DNA of 64,000 bases from Nageia nagi (GCA_050084985.1 JBITNC010000002.1:8742001-8806000); one strand, 5' to 3'; shown: positions 23,752-35,961, counted from the stretch's first letter. Notes: generated by a model not told the origin, from the sequence alone. Translations and numbers: made by a program.

Positions 23752-24495
23752 ATGGCTACCCAAGTGGCTCGTCCAAAGTTCCCACCATTTGATAATGGTT
23801 GTCCATTAAATTTAGCTACAAATGTTGTTATGCCTTAAGTTGTTATTAATAATAATCCTGGTTTTAATGGTCTAGATAATATTATTTCTACCTTTGAGCA
23901 CTACAAAAATGTCCTTAATTAAGCAAGGAATCATGATGTTACAACTAAAGATATTTTTCATCTATTTGCATGTAATATTTTCAAAGGCAAGATGGAAGAT
24001 TGGTATAGCTCCCTTCTGAATGCATCCATTACCACATAGGCTAATCTACCTAAGGTCTTTGTTGATGAATTTGATGAAGTTGTTGATCCTATGTCTCTGC
24101 TAACATAATTTACTTCTATCAAGAGGAAAAACAAGGAGAATGTTATTGACTTCAATAATCATTTTAAGAAGTCATGGACTAGAGTCCTAGTTTTTGTTAG
24201 ATATTAAGACTCTTTTTCCTACATGTATAATATGAAAGCTTTTGCACCCAAATTAGTTCACCTAATTAAGAATGAAAATGTTACTACTTTCCTAAATATC
24301 TATATAATTGTTATAGAAGTTGATTCATATTTAATAGTTGTGGGGAAGTTACCTACTAAAATTGCCATGCCCTATTATCCTAAAATGTCACTTCAATTAA
24401 AGCCTCTTGCTTTGATAGCTCTATTTGTTTTAGCCCTAATTCCAATGAGAGTTGTTGATCCTACAATAATTATTTCTAAAATATTTGAGCTTTAG
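23752..24495 (+). pseudogene. Gypsy gag relic (element 2)
   Basis: From an ATG at 23,752 (MATQVARPKFPPF) a gag-type frame runs with only a few stops. Typical marks are ISTFEHYKNVL near 23,890, an Asp-Trp-Tyr in the Lys-Met-Glu-Asp-Trp-Tyr segment near 23,995, and the block FTSIKRKNKENVIDFNNHFK near 24,115-24,170 that corresponds to the conserved region of retrotransposon gag. The final part is open as 90 codons (24,223-24,495). Gag would form the virus-like particle. Similar organisation and the same downstream domain order show kinship with element 3. Confidence 0.8.
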
Positions 24496-25720
24496 GAGTT
24501 GAAGGCTATCATTAAAGACATGTAGAATAAGTTTCTATCAAGAGAAATAACTAGCCCAAAAAGAAGGTATGAAAGGTATGAACCAAACAATGAAAGAAGG
24601 ATGGTTTTATAATGTAAAAGATCAAGCATCTTCTTTTAGTAGTTCATCAGTTACTGCTAATACATGTGATTAAAGTTCCATGATAGATTATTGGTGTTCT
24701 ATTTACAATGATCCACATATACCAATTTCTTATGCAATCTGCATTGATCACTATAATCTGGTTATAGAGGGTAAGCAATTGGCTTCCAAGGTCAAGCAAA
24801 ACATGATAAATGAAAAGAATCCCAATATTGTATACATGACTTCCACAATCAATGATGTTATCTTTCATGTTTAAATAAGGTTTGCTAAGTAAGCAAATCT
24901 GAAAATCAACATAAAGGAAGAACCTCCAATGTGTCAAAGATCAAACCTTCTATTGCAAGAAGAGATGAACCTCCTACTACATCTAGTTTAGTATAATTTG
25001 AAGAAGGCTCTTCTATGCATGACATTTTAGGACCTAAAACATTGCCTTCCAGATATGAGAATGAAAGAGAGTTAGTTGCAAGGAGCTTAAGGTTGCCTTC
25101 AATTACTCAAACTCAAAAAGAGAAAGCTTCTCAGTAATACCAAAGGAGATACCAATCAAATTATAAAGATAGGCCTAAATCTAATTACCCCTTCAATATT
25201 TTAAATGAGATGAAGAAAGCTCCTTTAGCTTCTATGTTTTATGCATTATTGATTCTTAAACTGTTAGATTTGTTAAAAGAGTATTTAAAAATTGCTATAA
25301 TGATTTCCTATACCCTTGCCATATCTTTAGCCTAGTTAGAAATCATTCATGGGATGGGTAAAAATAGACCTTCTCCATTTTGCATTTCTTTAAGAATGGA
25401 AGATTAGCTTGTACACAATTTTCTTGTAGACACTGGAGTTGTTACTATTGTAATGTTAAAAGTTGTTTGTGAGGATATAAGTCTAAATTACACAAGAGAC
25501 ATAACTGGTGTTCTCCAGTTAGATGGTAGTCTAGTAAGAACTATTGGTACCATAAAAGATGTTTCTATTTCATTGCATAAATTACCATAATTATCTTTTC
25601 CACAAGAAATTATTGTAGTTGATCCACTCCATTTGTTTGACCTATATTTGTCAAGAGAGTTTATGAAAAAGATAGGGGTTATCTGGCTAATGATTTAACT
25701 CACATAGTTGTTCCTTATGG
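24496..25720 (+). pseudogene. Linker and aspartic protease relic (element 2)
   Basis: After a low-complexity linker, a retropepsin-like domain lies at about 25,410-25,690: FLVDTGVVTIVM contains the catalytic DTG intact, then GVLQLDGSLVRTIG, and IIVVDPLHLF. The same blocks occur in element 3 (TDTGATIIVI; DIIVVDLPPL). It would cleave the gag-pol polyprotein. Stops in the linker and after the domain show decay. Confidence 0.8.
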
Positions 25721-25949
25721 TGAGAGAAAGATAAATCAAAGGACTTATTCCTATCATTTAGAGAAGTTAGAACAAATTAATATGAATCTTTTGAAAGATG
25801 AAAAAGGACTATGTAAAGACCTTTTGAGCCACAGACATGAGAAAGATGACCAATCTAATCAGATGATTGAGAAAATGAGGGATGTTGATATTGGCACATA
25901 CTGTATTCTATAACCTAATTATGTTATTCTTGTTGTCACTCAATGAAGA

Positions 25950-26340
25950 TTAGACAAAAAGATTTATGGGTAATGCATTTTAATGGAATAAAATGTAAAA
26001 ATAGTGGTGGAACTAGTATTGTTTTTAAGTTTCCATCTGAACCATAAAAAATATTTTCCTTTAGACTCACATGGAACTGTACAAATAATGCAATAGAGTA
26101 TGAAGCTCTTTATCTTGGCTTAGCAAAAGCAATCAAATTGAGATTTAAGCGTTTATCAGTTATTGGAGGCTCTAAATTTATCATTAACTAAGTAATGGAT
26201 AAATGTATAGTTAAGCATCACTATCTCAAGGCTTATAAGAGTAGGTTAAAGACCTTTCAAAAAGTTTTTTATTTTAAACTTTCAAGCAGTAAGAATATAT
26301 CACAATACTTTAGCTAATCAGTTAGCTTCTAAGGTAGCTA
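25950..26340 (+). pseudogene. RNase H-like domain upstream of RT (element 2)
   Basis: The frame reads WVMHFNGIKC (first Asp of FDGS changed to Asn), then NCTNNAIEYEALYLGLAKAI with the conserved Glu, and VIGGSKFIIN where the usual GDS is GGS. This is the type I RNase H fold seen in plant gypsy elements as the additional RNase H. It lies between protease and RT, not after RT. Two of the expected acidic residues are lost, so it is inactive. Confidence 0.8.
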
Positions 26341-26789
26341 ATTATGGTGTGACTACCCATTCCAAATCCAAAATAGAGATCAAATTGGTCTTTAGGCTAT
26401 CTGTACCGGATAATGACTATCAAGAGTAAATATTTGATAGTAATCCCTAGATTAATCAATTTATACAATATTTTGTGTACTCCTTTGATGAGGAAACCAC
26501 TCGAGATGACCTTTAGGATAAGGATATCATTCAACTAAAGAATAAATTCATTCCAAAAACCCTTATTTCTTTAGAAAAAGTCATTAACAAAGAGGATAGA
26601 TTCAAAACTTCTTCGCAACAAGATTAGAAGAGAAATTACCATGAAATCGAGGTCCTTTCAAATAAAAGAGTGAAGGTTAGAATAGATGTTGTTCCTCATG
26701 AAATTCGAGATATGATCCTTCTCTCTAGAGAGTTTTAAGATATCATAATATGAAATTATTAGAACCTAAAGACATAATATGGATGTAGT

Positions 26790-26951
26790 CTAGCACTCAA
26801 TCAAGCTTAAAGAGGAAACTGTCCCTTTTAGAAAAAAAACAAAGAGCAATAAATCCCATAATTGAGGTTATGATGAAATAAGAGTTGATCAAACTATTAG
26901 ATGCAGGGATAATCTTTGCAATTAAAAATACTACTTTGGTCTTGAATTTGT
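26790..26951 (+). pseudogene. RT N-terminal part (element 2), before the solo LTR
   Basis: The frame reads EETVPFRKKQRAINPIIEV, then ELIKLLDAGIIFAI, matching the region just before the first RT motif of element 3 (KPYRKK, ELIKLLDSKIIYPI). It breaks off after a Leu-Val-Leu-Asn-Leu segment at about 26,951 where the LTR insertion begins. Confidence 0.8.
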
Positions 26952-27502
26952 TAAAATATATAATGCATAATGTGTTATGTATCTACAAAAATAAATATTA
27001 CCTCCTTTATATTATCCACTTAAATACATTACTTTAGAAAGTATTTAAGTGAAAGAAAAATTAAGGAAGACTTGTCCCCACACACCACCTACTTGTAAGG
27101 TCATGCTTATCCATAAGGATAAAGATAAAATCATGTATACTGGGTCTTGGTGTGTACCTTGGATAATAGGATGATCCAACAAAGAGATTTTACCTATAAA
27201 TAGTGGTTCTACCCTCATGGTTCTATAACAAGTTTTGGAGCAAAGTTATGCTCTTAGTTGTGTAAGGAAGTAGGAGTTGAGTTATAAGAGAGAGTGCTTT
27301 TTAAACAATAGAGATCTTGGATTAGTGGATGTACTCCCAAGGAGGGAGGAACCACTTTATATTAGTGTCTCTTATGTTAATTTGTAAGATTACTTGCATT
27401 GAGTTTGAGTTTATATTACGTTAGAGTTGAGTGTTTTCAAGGGATCTTGGGATTTAATAAATTACCGTATTACTTCAATTTTCATTAGAATCTAGTACAA
27501 GT
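26950..27502 (+). mobile_element. Copia-type solo LTR inserted in element 2 RT
   Basis: About 550 bases of non-coding sequence split the RT. They begin TGTTAAAATATATAATG, end near CTAGTACA, and contain agtggatgtactcccaagg...aaccacttta at 27,324-27,360, as in the LTR at 2868-3300. A TATA-like cctataaatag lies near 27,192. Only one LTR and no internal sequence are present. The possible target duplication (aattt before, agttt after) is imperfect, so ends are approximate. Confidence 0.7.
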
Positions 27503-28175
27503 TTGAAACAAGAGTGGAGAGATTCACTTATGAGTAGATTTTGGAAATCTTAACCAAGCATATTTAAAAGATCATTATCCAATCCCACTCATGGACCATA
27601 TTTTACATACAATTGCTAGAGTAGAATGTTTTTCATTTATTGATGGATTCTCAAGTTTCAATCATATATGGATGAAGGACAATGATCAACATAAGATTGT
27701 GTTTATAACTAAGTGGGGTATTTGTACCTTGAAAAGAATGCTCTTTTGTCTCTTAAATACTGATGTAACCTTTCAAATAGCTATAGATCATGATTTTGGT
27801 CCATTGATCTACAAAATCATTTTAGTAGACCTTGATGATATTACTATCTTTTTAAAACACAGAAGAGATCACTTGGGTCACCTCATAGATATGTTTGAAA
27901 AATGTAGAGTTTTTATCATTTCTCTAAATACCAAAAAATTAATTTTTATTTTCAAGGAAAGTAAGTTGTTAGGGAATGTAGTTTTCAAACAAGAAATGAC
28001 CATTGAACTAAAAAGAGTGATAGCCATAAGAAATATCCATTTTCCATCCCACAAGATAGCTCTTCAATCTTTTCTAAGTCACTTTAATTTTTTAAGAAAA
28101 TTTATTCATGAATTTGGTCATATCATCAGACCCATTTTATATATTCTCAAAAATGATGTGCCATTTCTGTGAATA
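27503..28175 (+). pseudogene. Gypsy reverse transcriptase relic (element 2)
   Basis: RT resumes at about 27,503 (NKSGEIHL*VDFGNLNQAYL) and continues as a 193-codon open frame (27,591-28,172). The blocks FSFIDGFSSFNHIWM and FCLLNTDVTFQIAIDH match FSMIDGYSRFNQIWV and FGLSNVGATFQRAMDY of element 3. The catalytic box is DLDD (ILVDLDDITIF), the Tyr of YLDD being replaced. LQSFLSHFNFLRKFIHEFG is the thumb-connection region. The reading frame is long for a dead copy, but position, stops upstream and the altered active site indicate a relic. Confidence 0.9.
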
Positions 28176-28179
28176 CCAA

Positions 28180-28920
28180 AAGCAAGGAGAATCATTTAAC
28201 AACATTAAGGAAGCTATTCTTAGTTCTCCTATTTTAAAGAAATCTTATTTTAATAGGGCTTTCATTTTATATATAGTGGGATAGGATAAAAGCAAAGTTA
28301 TAGTCATTACTCAAAAGGATGAAGACAAACAAGAACACCCAATTTTGTTTTATAGTAAGACTCTCTATGATGCAAAAACTAGATATACCTTTATTGAGAA
28401 ACATGTCTTTGCAGTCATGAGAGCCCTCAAAAAGTTTAGATATTTTCTCTCACATAGTCAAATATTTATTTATACCCTTCATTTGGATATCAAGAACTTC
28501 ATAATGCAAAGGAATATTAAGGTGAGAAAGCTAGTTAGATCAATAAAATATTAGAGTTTGTTGTAGATATTAGACCTACAAAGTAAATTTGAGGTAGAGC
28601 ATTATATTGGTTCTACTCGAAATCAAGATACTACCTCTACTTTAGACAATGATAGTGTTTCCACTTCAAATATTATATAGGTAAACATTCATCAAAATGA
28701 TGAAAAGAATGAGGTTATGTTTGAATTTAAAATGACACGAATCAATGAGTTTCTAAGGTATTTCAAGATTGGGATATGTCTTTTAATTTAACTCCTCAAA
28801 GAAGAAGATTTAGGCTTTAGGAAATCAACTATACAATCATTGATACTAAATTATATAGGAGGAATTATGATAGAGTGTTACTAATATGTATCAATGATAG
28901 AATTCATTTGCTCATCCTTA
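28180..28920 (+). pseudogene. RNase H and connection to integrase (element 2), truncated
   Basis: The block at about 28,320-28,550 reads HPILFYSKTLYDAKTRYTF, then VFAVMRALKKFRYFLSHSQI, the usual RNase H following gypsy RT. A QRRRFRLQ-like segment at 28,798-28,820 and LYRRNYDRVLLICI near 28,855-28,895 lead toward the integrase zinc finger, but sequence becomes a short-repeat block at about 28,930 and the integrase is absent. Confidence 0.75.
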
Positions 28921-28949
28921 AATGGGTTTGTTACATCCTTATTCATATA

Positions 28950-29165
28950 AATAATCGAAACGGTACGTTTGCATATTCATCTAAATAATATGTTTACATC
29001 CATATGTAAACAATGTGTCTACATATTCATGAAAATGATTATTTTAAATTTTATGTAAATGATGCATTTAATTATTCATGTAAATGTCTACATATTTATG
29101 TAATAATGTAAACATTTTGTTTACATCCATATATGTAAATGGTGCATTTACATATGGAAACGATT
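28950..29165. repeat. Degenerate short tandem repeat (tttacatattcatgtaaa type)
   Basis: Words such as catatgtaaac, catattcatg and tgtaaatgatgcattta recur every 25-35 bases with partial inverted symmetry. The block directly follows the truncated end of element 2. Confidence 0.65.
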
Positions 29166-32100
29166 AAGCTAGAAAAGTAAATAAAAAGTAACAAGTAACA
29201 ATAGACCTCAATGACATCTTGCAATGCTATTACTTTTATCACATCTTATTTTGCATAAATTTAATTGTTAAAGTAAACCTTAGCCTCAACATTCAGGTTC
29301 TCTAACTTGTCCAAACCAACATCAAGAGTGTCATCCTTATGCCTGCTTTTGAACTTAACCACACTAGCAACAATAATTTTAAATAATGAATCATTTTTCT
29401 ATAGTCATGTTCTATCTCAAAAAATAATTATTTTCTTTGGAAATATTTCATATATTTATCATTAATTTCATCAAGCAAGGTTTTTGCTCTCTTCTTCTAA
29501 GTTGTTAAAACTTTAACTTTCTCAATAACTTTACATAATTTACTTTGACATTCGTTTCCTATTGATATAGATTGGGTTTGATCTGGGATGTTTTCAGGTA
29601 GTATCTAAGATGAAATTAGAGTGGATTAAAGGTTGGGTGGATTTGCACTATGTTGAGAGTGAGATGTAATCGAAATTAAATCCCAACAAGGCTGGGATGG
29701 AGTTGGATTGTGATGAGACTGTTATGGAGTTGACTAAGGTAACATGTGTTCAACAGTATCTTTTGGACAACGGTTGGTCTTTTTGTTAACATTCATAGTC
29801 TCCCACATCCAAGTTTTCCAAATTACCTAATGGGACTATTGCAACACTGGCAAACTTTATTCACAACGAAATTGTCTGTAAAAATCTTAAAGATTGACCT
29901 TGATACATTGAGCCACTTCTTGTAGATTTTTCCCAAGAATGTTCTTGTGGAGGTGGGGATTGCAATGAGGATGGAGTGCCTAGTCCTACATTGGAAAAAA
30001 TATTTGTTAGTGTTAAATGATAAAAAGAATTGATAAGATAATTGATTAAATTTAAATGAAAAAAATTAAAATTAGCTTATCTAATCAGTTGGTACACTTA
30101 TGTATTTTCAATTTAAGTTGGGAAAGTAAAAAAAACTTTGATTTGTATGATATTTTTGTAGAGAGTTACGAGAAATTTAAATAATTATCCATGACCTAAA
30201 TGATTCATCAACATAAAGAAAATTATTCGTTAGAATAAGAAAAATGATTAATTAACATAAATAAAAATGATTCATTAATTGAAATGTTTAATTCATCGAA
30301 AGGAGATGCTTGTTCATGCACCAGATTTCTTGTCAATGGTAAATCCCTACTATGCAACCTTTTCCAACATTGTTTCACCATATCCCACCATGAGGGCTTT
30401 ATAATAAGGTATAGACATCCATCAAATAGTACTTGAAAATATTTTTTCATTGAATATTATGGTTATGAATGCCCTAATATATATATGATGCAAATATAGT
30501 TTAATGGACTACAATGAGTATATGATATGAACAAAATTTGATTTTATGAAAAGACTCAAGAGAATTTTAAGCAGATGCAATTGTTAGGAATAAAGCTAAA
30601 TTATATTGTAACCTTTTGTTAGGATTCTTCTAAGATGTGCCACCATGGTAGCTTTATAAGAAGGTATGAATATTATTGCTATTAATGCTAGACATGGTTT
30701 TTTAAATTCCAAACACATAATAATCACCCTCTTTCATTTGTAAACTAAAAGGGTGATATACTTTCATACAACTTTATATTTTCATCTAGATATAGATATT
30801 AATAACTTTCATCATTTATTTTATTTGAAATATTATAAATTAACATATTTTTCAGTTTTGGTAGTTCCACTCATTTTGTAATGATGCATCTACTGATGAC
30901 CCCTTAAATAGAAAATCTATAGTTTGGATGCAAGTGTGAATTTCAAATGTTATTTAATGTATTGAATTTACATGTTAAGCATTTTACAAAGAATTTTATT
31001 TCTCTTTAAGAAATATCACATTTTTCCTTAAAACATTTTTAGTCATTTTTCTAAAATTTGAAAACTTCTTGGTTATCCCTTTTCCTTAATAAAAAAGGAT
31101 GTCATTTGTACTTTTGAGTGTTGCATATGATTTAGTGTATTTGATAGCCTTTATTTGCTACCCTAAGTAGTCCTTGTCAATTTAAGATCTAGTTATCCTT
31201 TACTCCCTGCATCTTTTGTATAATTGACTATCTGTAACTAAGATTGTTTCTTCAAATTCATTAGTTGTAATAAAAAAATATTAGTTGAATACATAAATAT
31301 AACAATGAATATAATATAATACGTGAGCAACATATTATTTAGTACTATAAAATTTCTAAATTTATTTTTTGCATTTATGAAATTTTGACAAATGTGGTGT
31401 GAAGATTCTCATGATGCATTTACATTAGATTATACATGTTAAAATTTTAATTGATAGAATGATACAATTAAGTTGAAGGGGACCGAACTATAAAATCGAT
31501 AACCCATGAAATGGATATGATTGAAGAGATATTATTTTTTCCTTGTTAATTTGAGCAAGTTATAGTCATGTATATAAGTTTAACATATAATGATGGTTCT
31601 TAAATTCAACATTGTGTGTATATTACTTCTCAAGTGTGCACAATGTGATTATTCTTTTGTTTGGTTTCTATAAACTAAATTGCTAAGGCATGTGCACAAA
31701 TGCATCCTTACCAATACACTTGACACACTACCCATATATTGTATGAATATTGATTCATACTCATTTATTTTATAACATCATATATTTTGTATTCTAAACT
31801 ATATCTAATATGTGAATATGCTTATATTCACCATGTCTATACTTTCTTGGTATATATAAGTTGTATAAAAGCTCACAAATGCTTCTTCTATATATTATTC
31901 ATTTTTTACAGTAATTTTTAATGGCTTTTAGCTTTTTGTGTATTAGCTTGTGGTTAGATATTTCTTGGTTGTTACAAGGGATATTATTGTGAGGGATATG
32001 ATTCATGCAAATAAATATCATCATTTTGAATATGAAGAATGTTCTTATAAAGGATATTACTAATGCAAAGTAATGCAAGCTTTGAATAGTCTTACATGAT

Positions 32101-32257
32101 GATATGGTGTATACTTTTAGGTAAAAAGGGAACTATGTTTCATTTAATTTTTTAAAAATGTGTTGTTATTAAATATTTGTACAAATAGACAATGTTGTTG
32201 ATTGTTAATTTAAAGGATATGCGACTCATGGTTGTGATAAGGATGCACTTGAGTTTT
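29166..32257. other. AT-rich sequence, no recognisable gene
   Basis: No domain is recognised in six-frame reading. A somewhat GC-richer part at 29,540-30,000 has open minus-strand stretches (for example GSMYQGQSLRFLQTISL) that I cannot assign. The rest is AT-rich with short ORFs only (for example 30,223-30,450 minus). Confidence 0.4.
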
Positions 32258-32262
32258 TTGGT

Positions 32263-33127
32263 TGATCCAAAAATTGAACTAAATTATAAATATTCCTAAT
32301 GTATACATTAAAAAGAGATGAGCCTCAAAATTTGAGGTCAAAACACTACAAAAAGGACTGCCAACGATCCATTTTTGATAGGGAGAAATGTAATATGAAA
32401 GGATGGAGTCACTGGGGAAGATAAAGAGTCAAGTGCAGACCAAGGGGAATTAATTTTTCTTTAATTAGACTACCTAGGGAATTCATTCTTGTTAAGAGAG
32501 AGGAAAGAGAAATTAAGAAATTAATATTTGGGAGATGGTAGCAACTTCTTGAGATTTGAGAGTAAGGATTAAGGAGAAGCCATTGAAGAACTAGTCTAGA
32601 AACATCTTAAAACACTTAAGAGGGAGGTTCAAGAAGAAATTACATATTCTTGATTCAATTTTGAACTTTATAAATACTTGTAAGAGTTGAGTGGAGGTAT
32701 TAAAGAGGTATTGTAGACTTCAAGAGGAGGAGTTCAAACTATTAGAGGTAGTATTTTATCCATTGATATATATTTTAATACTTCTTGTGGTGAAATCCAT
32801 GAAAGTGTTTTTTTTAGATTAGATGTACTCTCACATTGAAGGGAACCACTATAAATAATTATTTTGATATGGATATGTAAGTTTTTATCATTTAACTGTT
32901 ATTCAATATATTATTTTAGTATTTAGAACTTGCAATTTAAATTGGCGCATAAAATTCCTTAGGAAGAGGATCGCTATTGGTATATTTATAGGAAAAATAG
33001 ACTGCCAACAATCATCAAATAGTCACCATCAGTCCTTTTCTAAAAACAAATGTTAAAACTTCAGTATTAAGTTAATATATATGTGATGATCTCATGAATA
33101 ACATGGCTTATTGAGATTTATAGATCA
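32263..33127 (+). repeat. 5' LTR of the gag-protease element
   Basis: It aligns along its length with 35,095-35,961; shared landmarks are gactacctaggga near 32,466 and 35,324, and the U5 block agatgtactc...gggaaccactata at 32,816-32,853 (35,664-35,697 in the 3' copy). Confidence 0.9.
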
Positions 33128-33129
33128 AG

Positions 33130-33140
33130 TGGTATCAAAG
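33130..33140 (+). other. Primer-binding site, initiator tRNA-Met type
   Basis: TGGTATCAAAG begins two bases after the 5' LTR and differs by one base from TGGTATCAGAG, the complement of the plant initiator tRNA-Met 3' end. Confidence 0.8.
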
Positions 33141-33359
33141 AAAAGTTATTATTTTTGTTGGGGTAATTACTAATCCATTGCAAAATAAAGTTATGATTAT
33201 CTAGAATTTGGTTGAGAAAGCAAAGAGAAATGACCATAAAGAATGATGAGTTTAAGAGGAAAATTGAAAGCATAGAAGAAATGCTTAAAGAATTGAACAC
33301 AAAAGTGGCAACATTAAAGACCATTAATGCAAGAAGGGAATTTGATTTGGGCGAGAGTT

Positions 33360-34200
33360 CACATAAAGGACCAAATTGACCTTTGAAACTAGAAGTAAAT
33401 TTTGATCTTACATATTTTAGATGTGATATTAGAGATAGTTCACATTAGGCACCAAATTTTCCTTTGAAACCAGAGATAAATTTTGATCTTAAATTTTTTG
33501 GAGATGAAATTAATACTAAAAAGTTAAATCAATGGTTAAAGAAAATGTAGGTATTTTTTAGAGTGAAAAATATTGAATATGGAAATGATAAGACTTAGGT
33601 AGTTGCTCTCAAATTATAAGGACATGCTTTAGTTTGGCGGGAAGCATATTATGATTTCATCAAGAATGGTGATGAGTTTAGTGTGATAAGTGGGAGGATT
33701 TTCAAGGATCTTATACAAAATTAATTCTATCCTCTTGGCCATAAACAAAATCAAACCATGGAGTGGTTCCTTATAAAACATGATAAAGAGGAAAAAAATT
33801 GAAGTATATAACTGAATTCAAATATAGGGCTATAATAATTGGTGTATCCTTGAAAATCCAAGAGACTTTGTTGAAGTACATTAAAGGTTTGCATAGTTAT
33901 CTTTATTATACTATTTTACTTTTTAATCATATTGATTTAAATCATATTTTTATTCAAGCTCAACATTGGGAGGCTTGTGGGAAGTTCAAAAATAAGGACA
34001 AATATTGCATCAAGAAGCCATAAGGATATGGGAAAGTTAATGCCACATCAAAGAAGAAAGGTGATGATAAAAAAATTCATTGTAGTGATTATGATAAATA
34101 TGGTCATGATGAAAAATGTTGGAAAACCCATTTGGTATTATTTACTTATAAGAAAAAGAAGGAAAATAAGCATGATGAGAAAAATAAGAACTAGCTAAAT
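33360..34200 (+). pseudogene. Gag relic of the gag-protease element
   Basis: The frame reads INFDLKFFGDEINTKKLNQW near 33,477-33,540, then a VFFRVKNIEYG segment and GHALVWREAYYDF near 33,622-33,655, a gag core of a plant gypsy family. QETLLKYIKGLHSYLYYTIL at about 33,860-33,920 continues it in another frame, showing a frameshift. A zinc knuckle remnant (CSDYDKYGHDEKC at about 34,081-34,120, second Cys lost) and a Lys-rich tail follow. An earlier coiled-coil-like stretch (33,200-33,330) has many Lys/Glu. Gag would package element RNA. Confidence 0.8.
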
Positions 34201-34309
34201 TGTTTAGTGAAGATAATCTAGAAGATTGTAAAATTGTTGAAAATTATTTAGATGTTGATGAGAGGATTAATTGTATAGTTATGATAGGATTATGTTCAAA
34301 TAATTAAGA

Positions 34310-34800
34310 GAAGAAGAAGATTCAATTGTTCTACATCAAGGTTCAAGAAAAAAATACCAAGATTGATGTTATTTTTTTTTTATCATGGTTCACAAGTGAA
34401 TATGATTACCAAAGACTTGGTGGAGAAGTTAGGTATTGAGATTCATCCTTATCTAAGACCATATCCATAAGGGTGGATACATAAAGATGCCAAGATGCAA
34501 GTCATACACCAATATAAGTTCAAGTTTTCTATCAATATTGATCACATTGATGAAGTCTTATTAGATTTTATACCTATTAATGTTGCTAAAATTATGTTGG
34601 CAATTCCATATTTATATGATAGGGATGCAGTTTATCATGGAGAGAAAATATATATCATATTTTGAAAGATGGTAAGCACTTTGTTACAAAGGCTCATCAA
34701 AACAAAAATAAAGCTATAATTACATTGGGGAATAAGTCTCTGATAAATGCATCAAGGAAGCTCATACTTATAGCAATGAAACATCAAGGAATGGACCAAT
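34310..34800 (+). pseudogene. Protease-like domain of the gag-protease element
   Basis: The frame reads GSQVNMITKDLVEKLGIEIH at about 34,388-34,445, where the expected catalytic D-[ST]-G has become Tyr-His-Gly upstream, then YKFKFSINIDHIDEVLLDFI and IPYLYDRDAVYHGEK. This matches the retropepsin-like region of plant gypsy elements in order and spacing. After it come about 300 bases rich in Trp, Gly and Pro codons (YHPWGLRWYGYPWGT at about 34,990-35,030) and then the 3' LTR, with no RT. Confidence 0.75.
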
Positions 34801-35094
34801 GTAATTAGATTATGAAAGTAAAATTGATACTAAAGAAATCAAGAAATCACAAGAACAAGGTTAGAATGAGAGTGTAAGGTTTAATGGGATCTCACTCATC
34901 ATTTACACTTATTGGAGGATCTCAATTATCATTTATTCTTGTTGGAGCCTGGATTATATCATGGAGTCCATGGAATGTTGTAACTTATCATCCATGGGGA
35001 TTAAGGTGGTATGGATATCCTTGGGGAACTTAGGCTCCTCATCCTTATTATCTATAAGTATTTTAAGATCAAATGCCTTTGCATTGGGAAGGTG

Positions 35095-35961
35095 TGATTC
35101 AAAAATTAAATTAAATTTTTAATATTCTTAATGTATGCATGAAAAGGAGATTAGACTCTAAATTTGAGGTAAAAACTCTACAAAAAATGTATCTAATGAT
35201 CCTTTGGAAGTTATTAAAAATCCATTTTCAATAGGAAGAAGTGGAATCTAAAGGGGTAGATTTATTGGGGAAGTTAAAGAGTTGAGTGTAGACCAAGAGG
35301 CATTAGATTTTCTTCAATAAGACTACCTAGGGACTTCATTCTTGTTAAGAGGGAGGTAAGAGAAAATAATAAAATAAGATTTAGGATATTGTAGAAAATT
35401 CTTGAGCTCTTAGAGGGAGGATTAAGGAGAAACCATTAAAGAACTAGCCCAAAAACTTCTTGAGCCACTTAGAAGAGGTTTTAGAAGCAATGTCATATTC
35501 TTGAGTTTAAGTTTAAACTTGAGAAATACTTGTAAGAGTTTAATGGAGTTATTGAAGAGTTGTTGAATAATTCAAGAGGAATTAAAAATATTAGAGGAAT
35601 TATTTTTCCATTGATGTATATTGTAATATTGGCCAAATCCATGAAAATGAGCTCTTTTATACTAGATGTACTCTTACATTGAGGGGAACCAATATAAACA
35701 TTCATATTCATGTTTATATGTAAGTTTCTATCATTTACTATCTTGTTTTAGTAGCAAAAAATTGCAATTTAAATATGAACATGAAATTCTTCAAGAAGAG
35801 GACTACCATCTGCCCATTTTTGGGAAAAATAAATCACCAACACTCCTTTATAGGCTATTGTCCATCTTTTTTTGATAATAAATGTTGTTAAAATTTAATC
35901 TTAAGTTAATTTATATGTGATGATTTCATAAATAACATATCTTACTAAGATTTACAAATCA
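35095..35961 (+). repeat. 3' LTR of the gag-protease element
   Basis: See the 5' copy. It is immediately followed by the target duplication TTGGT at 35,962-35,966. Confidence 0.9.

Larger units (their letters stand above)
32263..35961 (+). mobile_element. Complete gag-protease-only LTR retrotransposon (TR-GAG type)
   Basis: Two direct repeats, 32,263-33,127 (865 bp) and 35,095-35,961 (867 bp), flank 1,967 bp. Both LTRs begin TGAT(C/T)CAAAAATT and end ACAAATCA or ATAGATCA. The element is bounded by the 5-bp target duplication TTGGT at 32,258-32,262 and 35,962-35,966. A primer-binding site for initiator tRNA-Met follows the 5' LTR, and a purine stretch (attgggaaggtg) precedes the 3' LTR. The interior codes gag and a protease-like domain only; there is no room for RT or integrase. 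The LTRs have diverged considerably, so insertion is old. Confidence 0.93.

Noticed and set aside
28950-29165. CRISPR-like array
   Set aside because: Repeats are degenerate, overlapping and without unique spacers, and the context is a plant nuclear genome.
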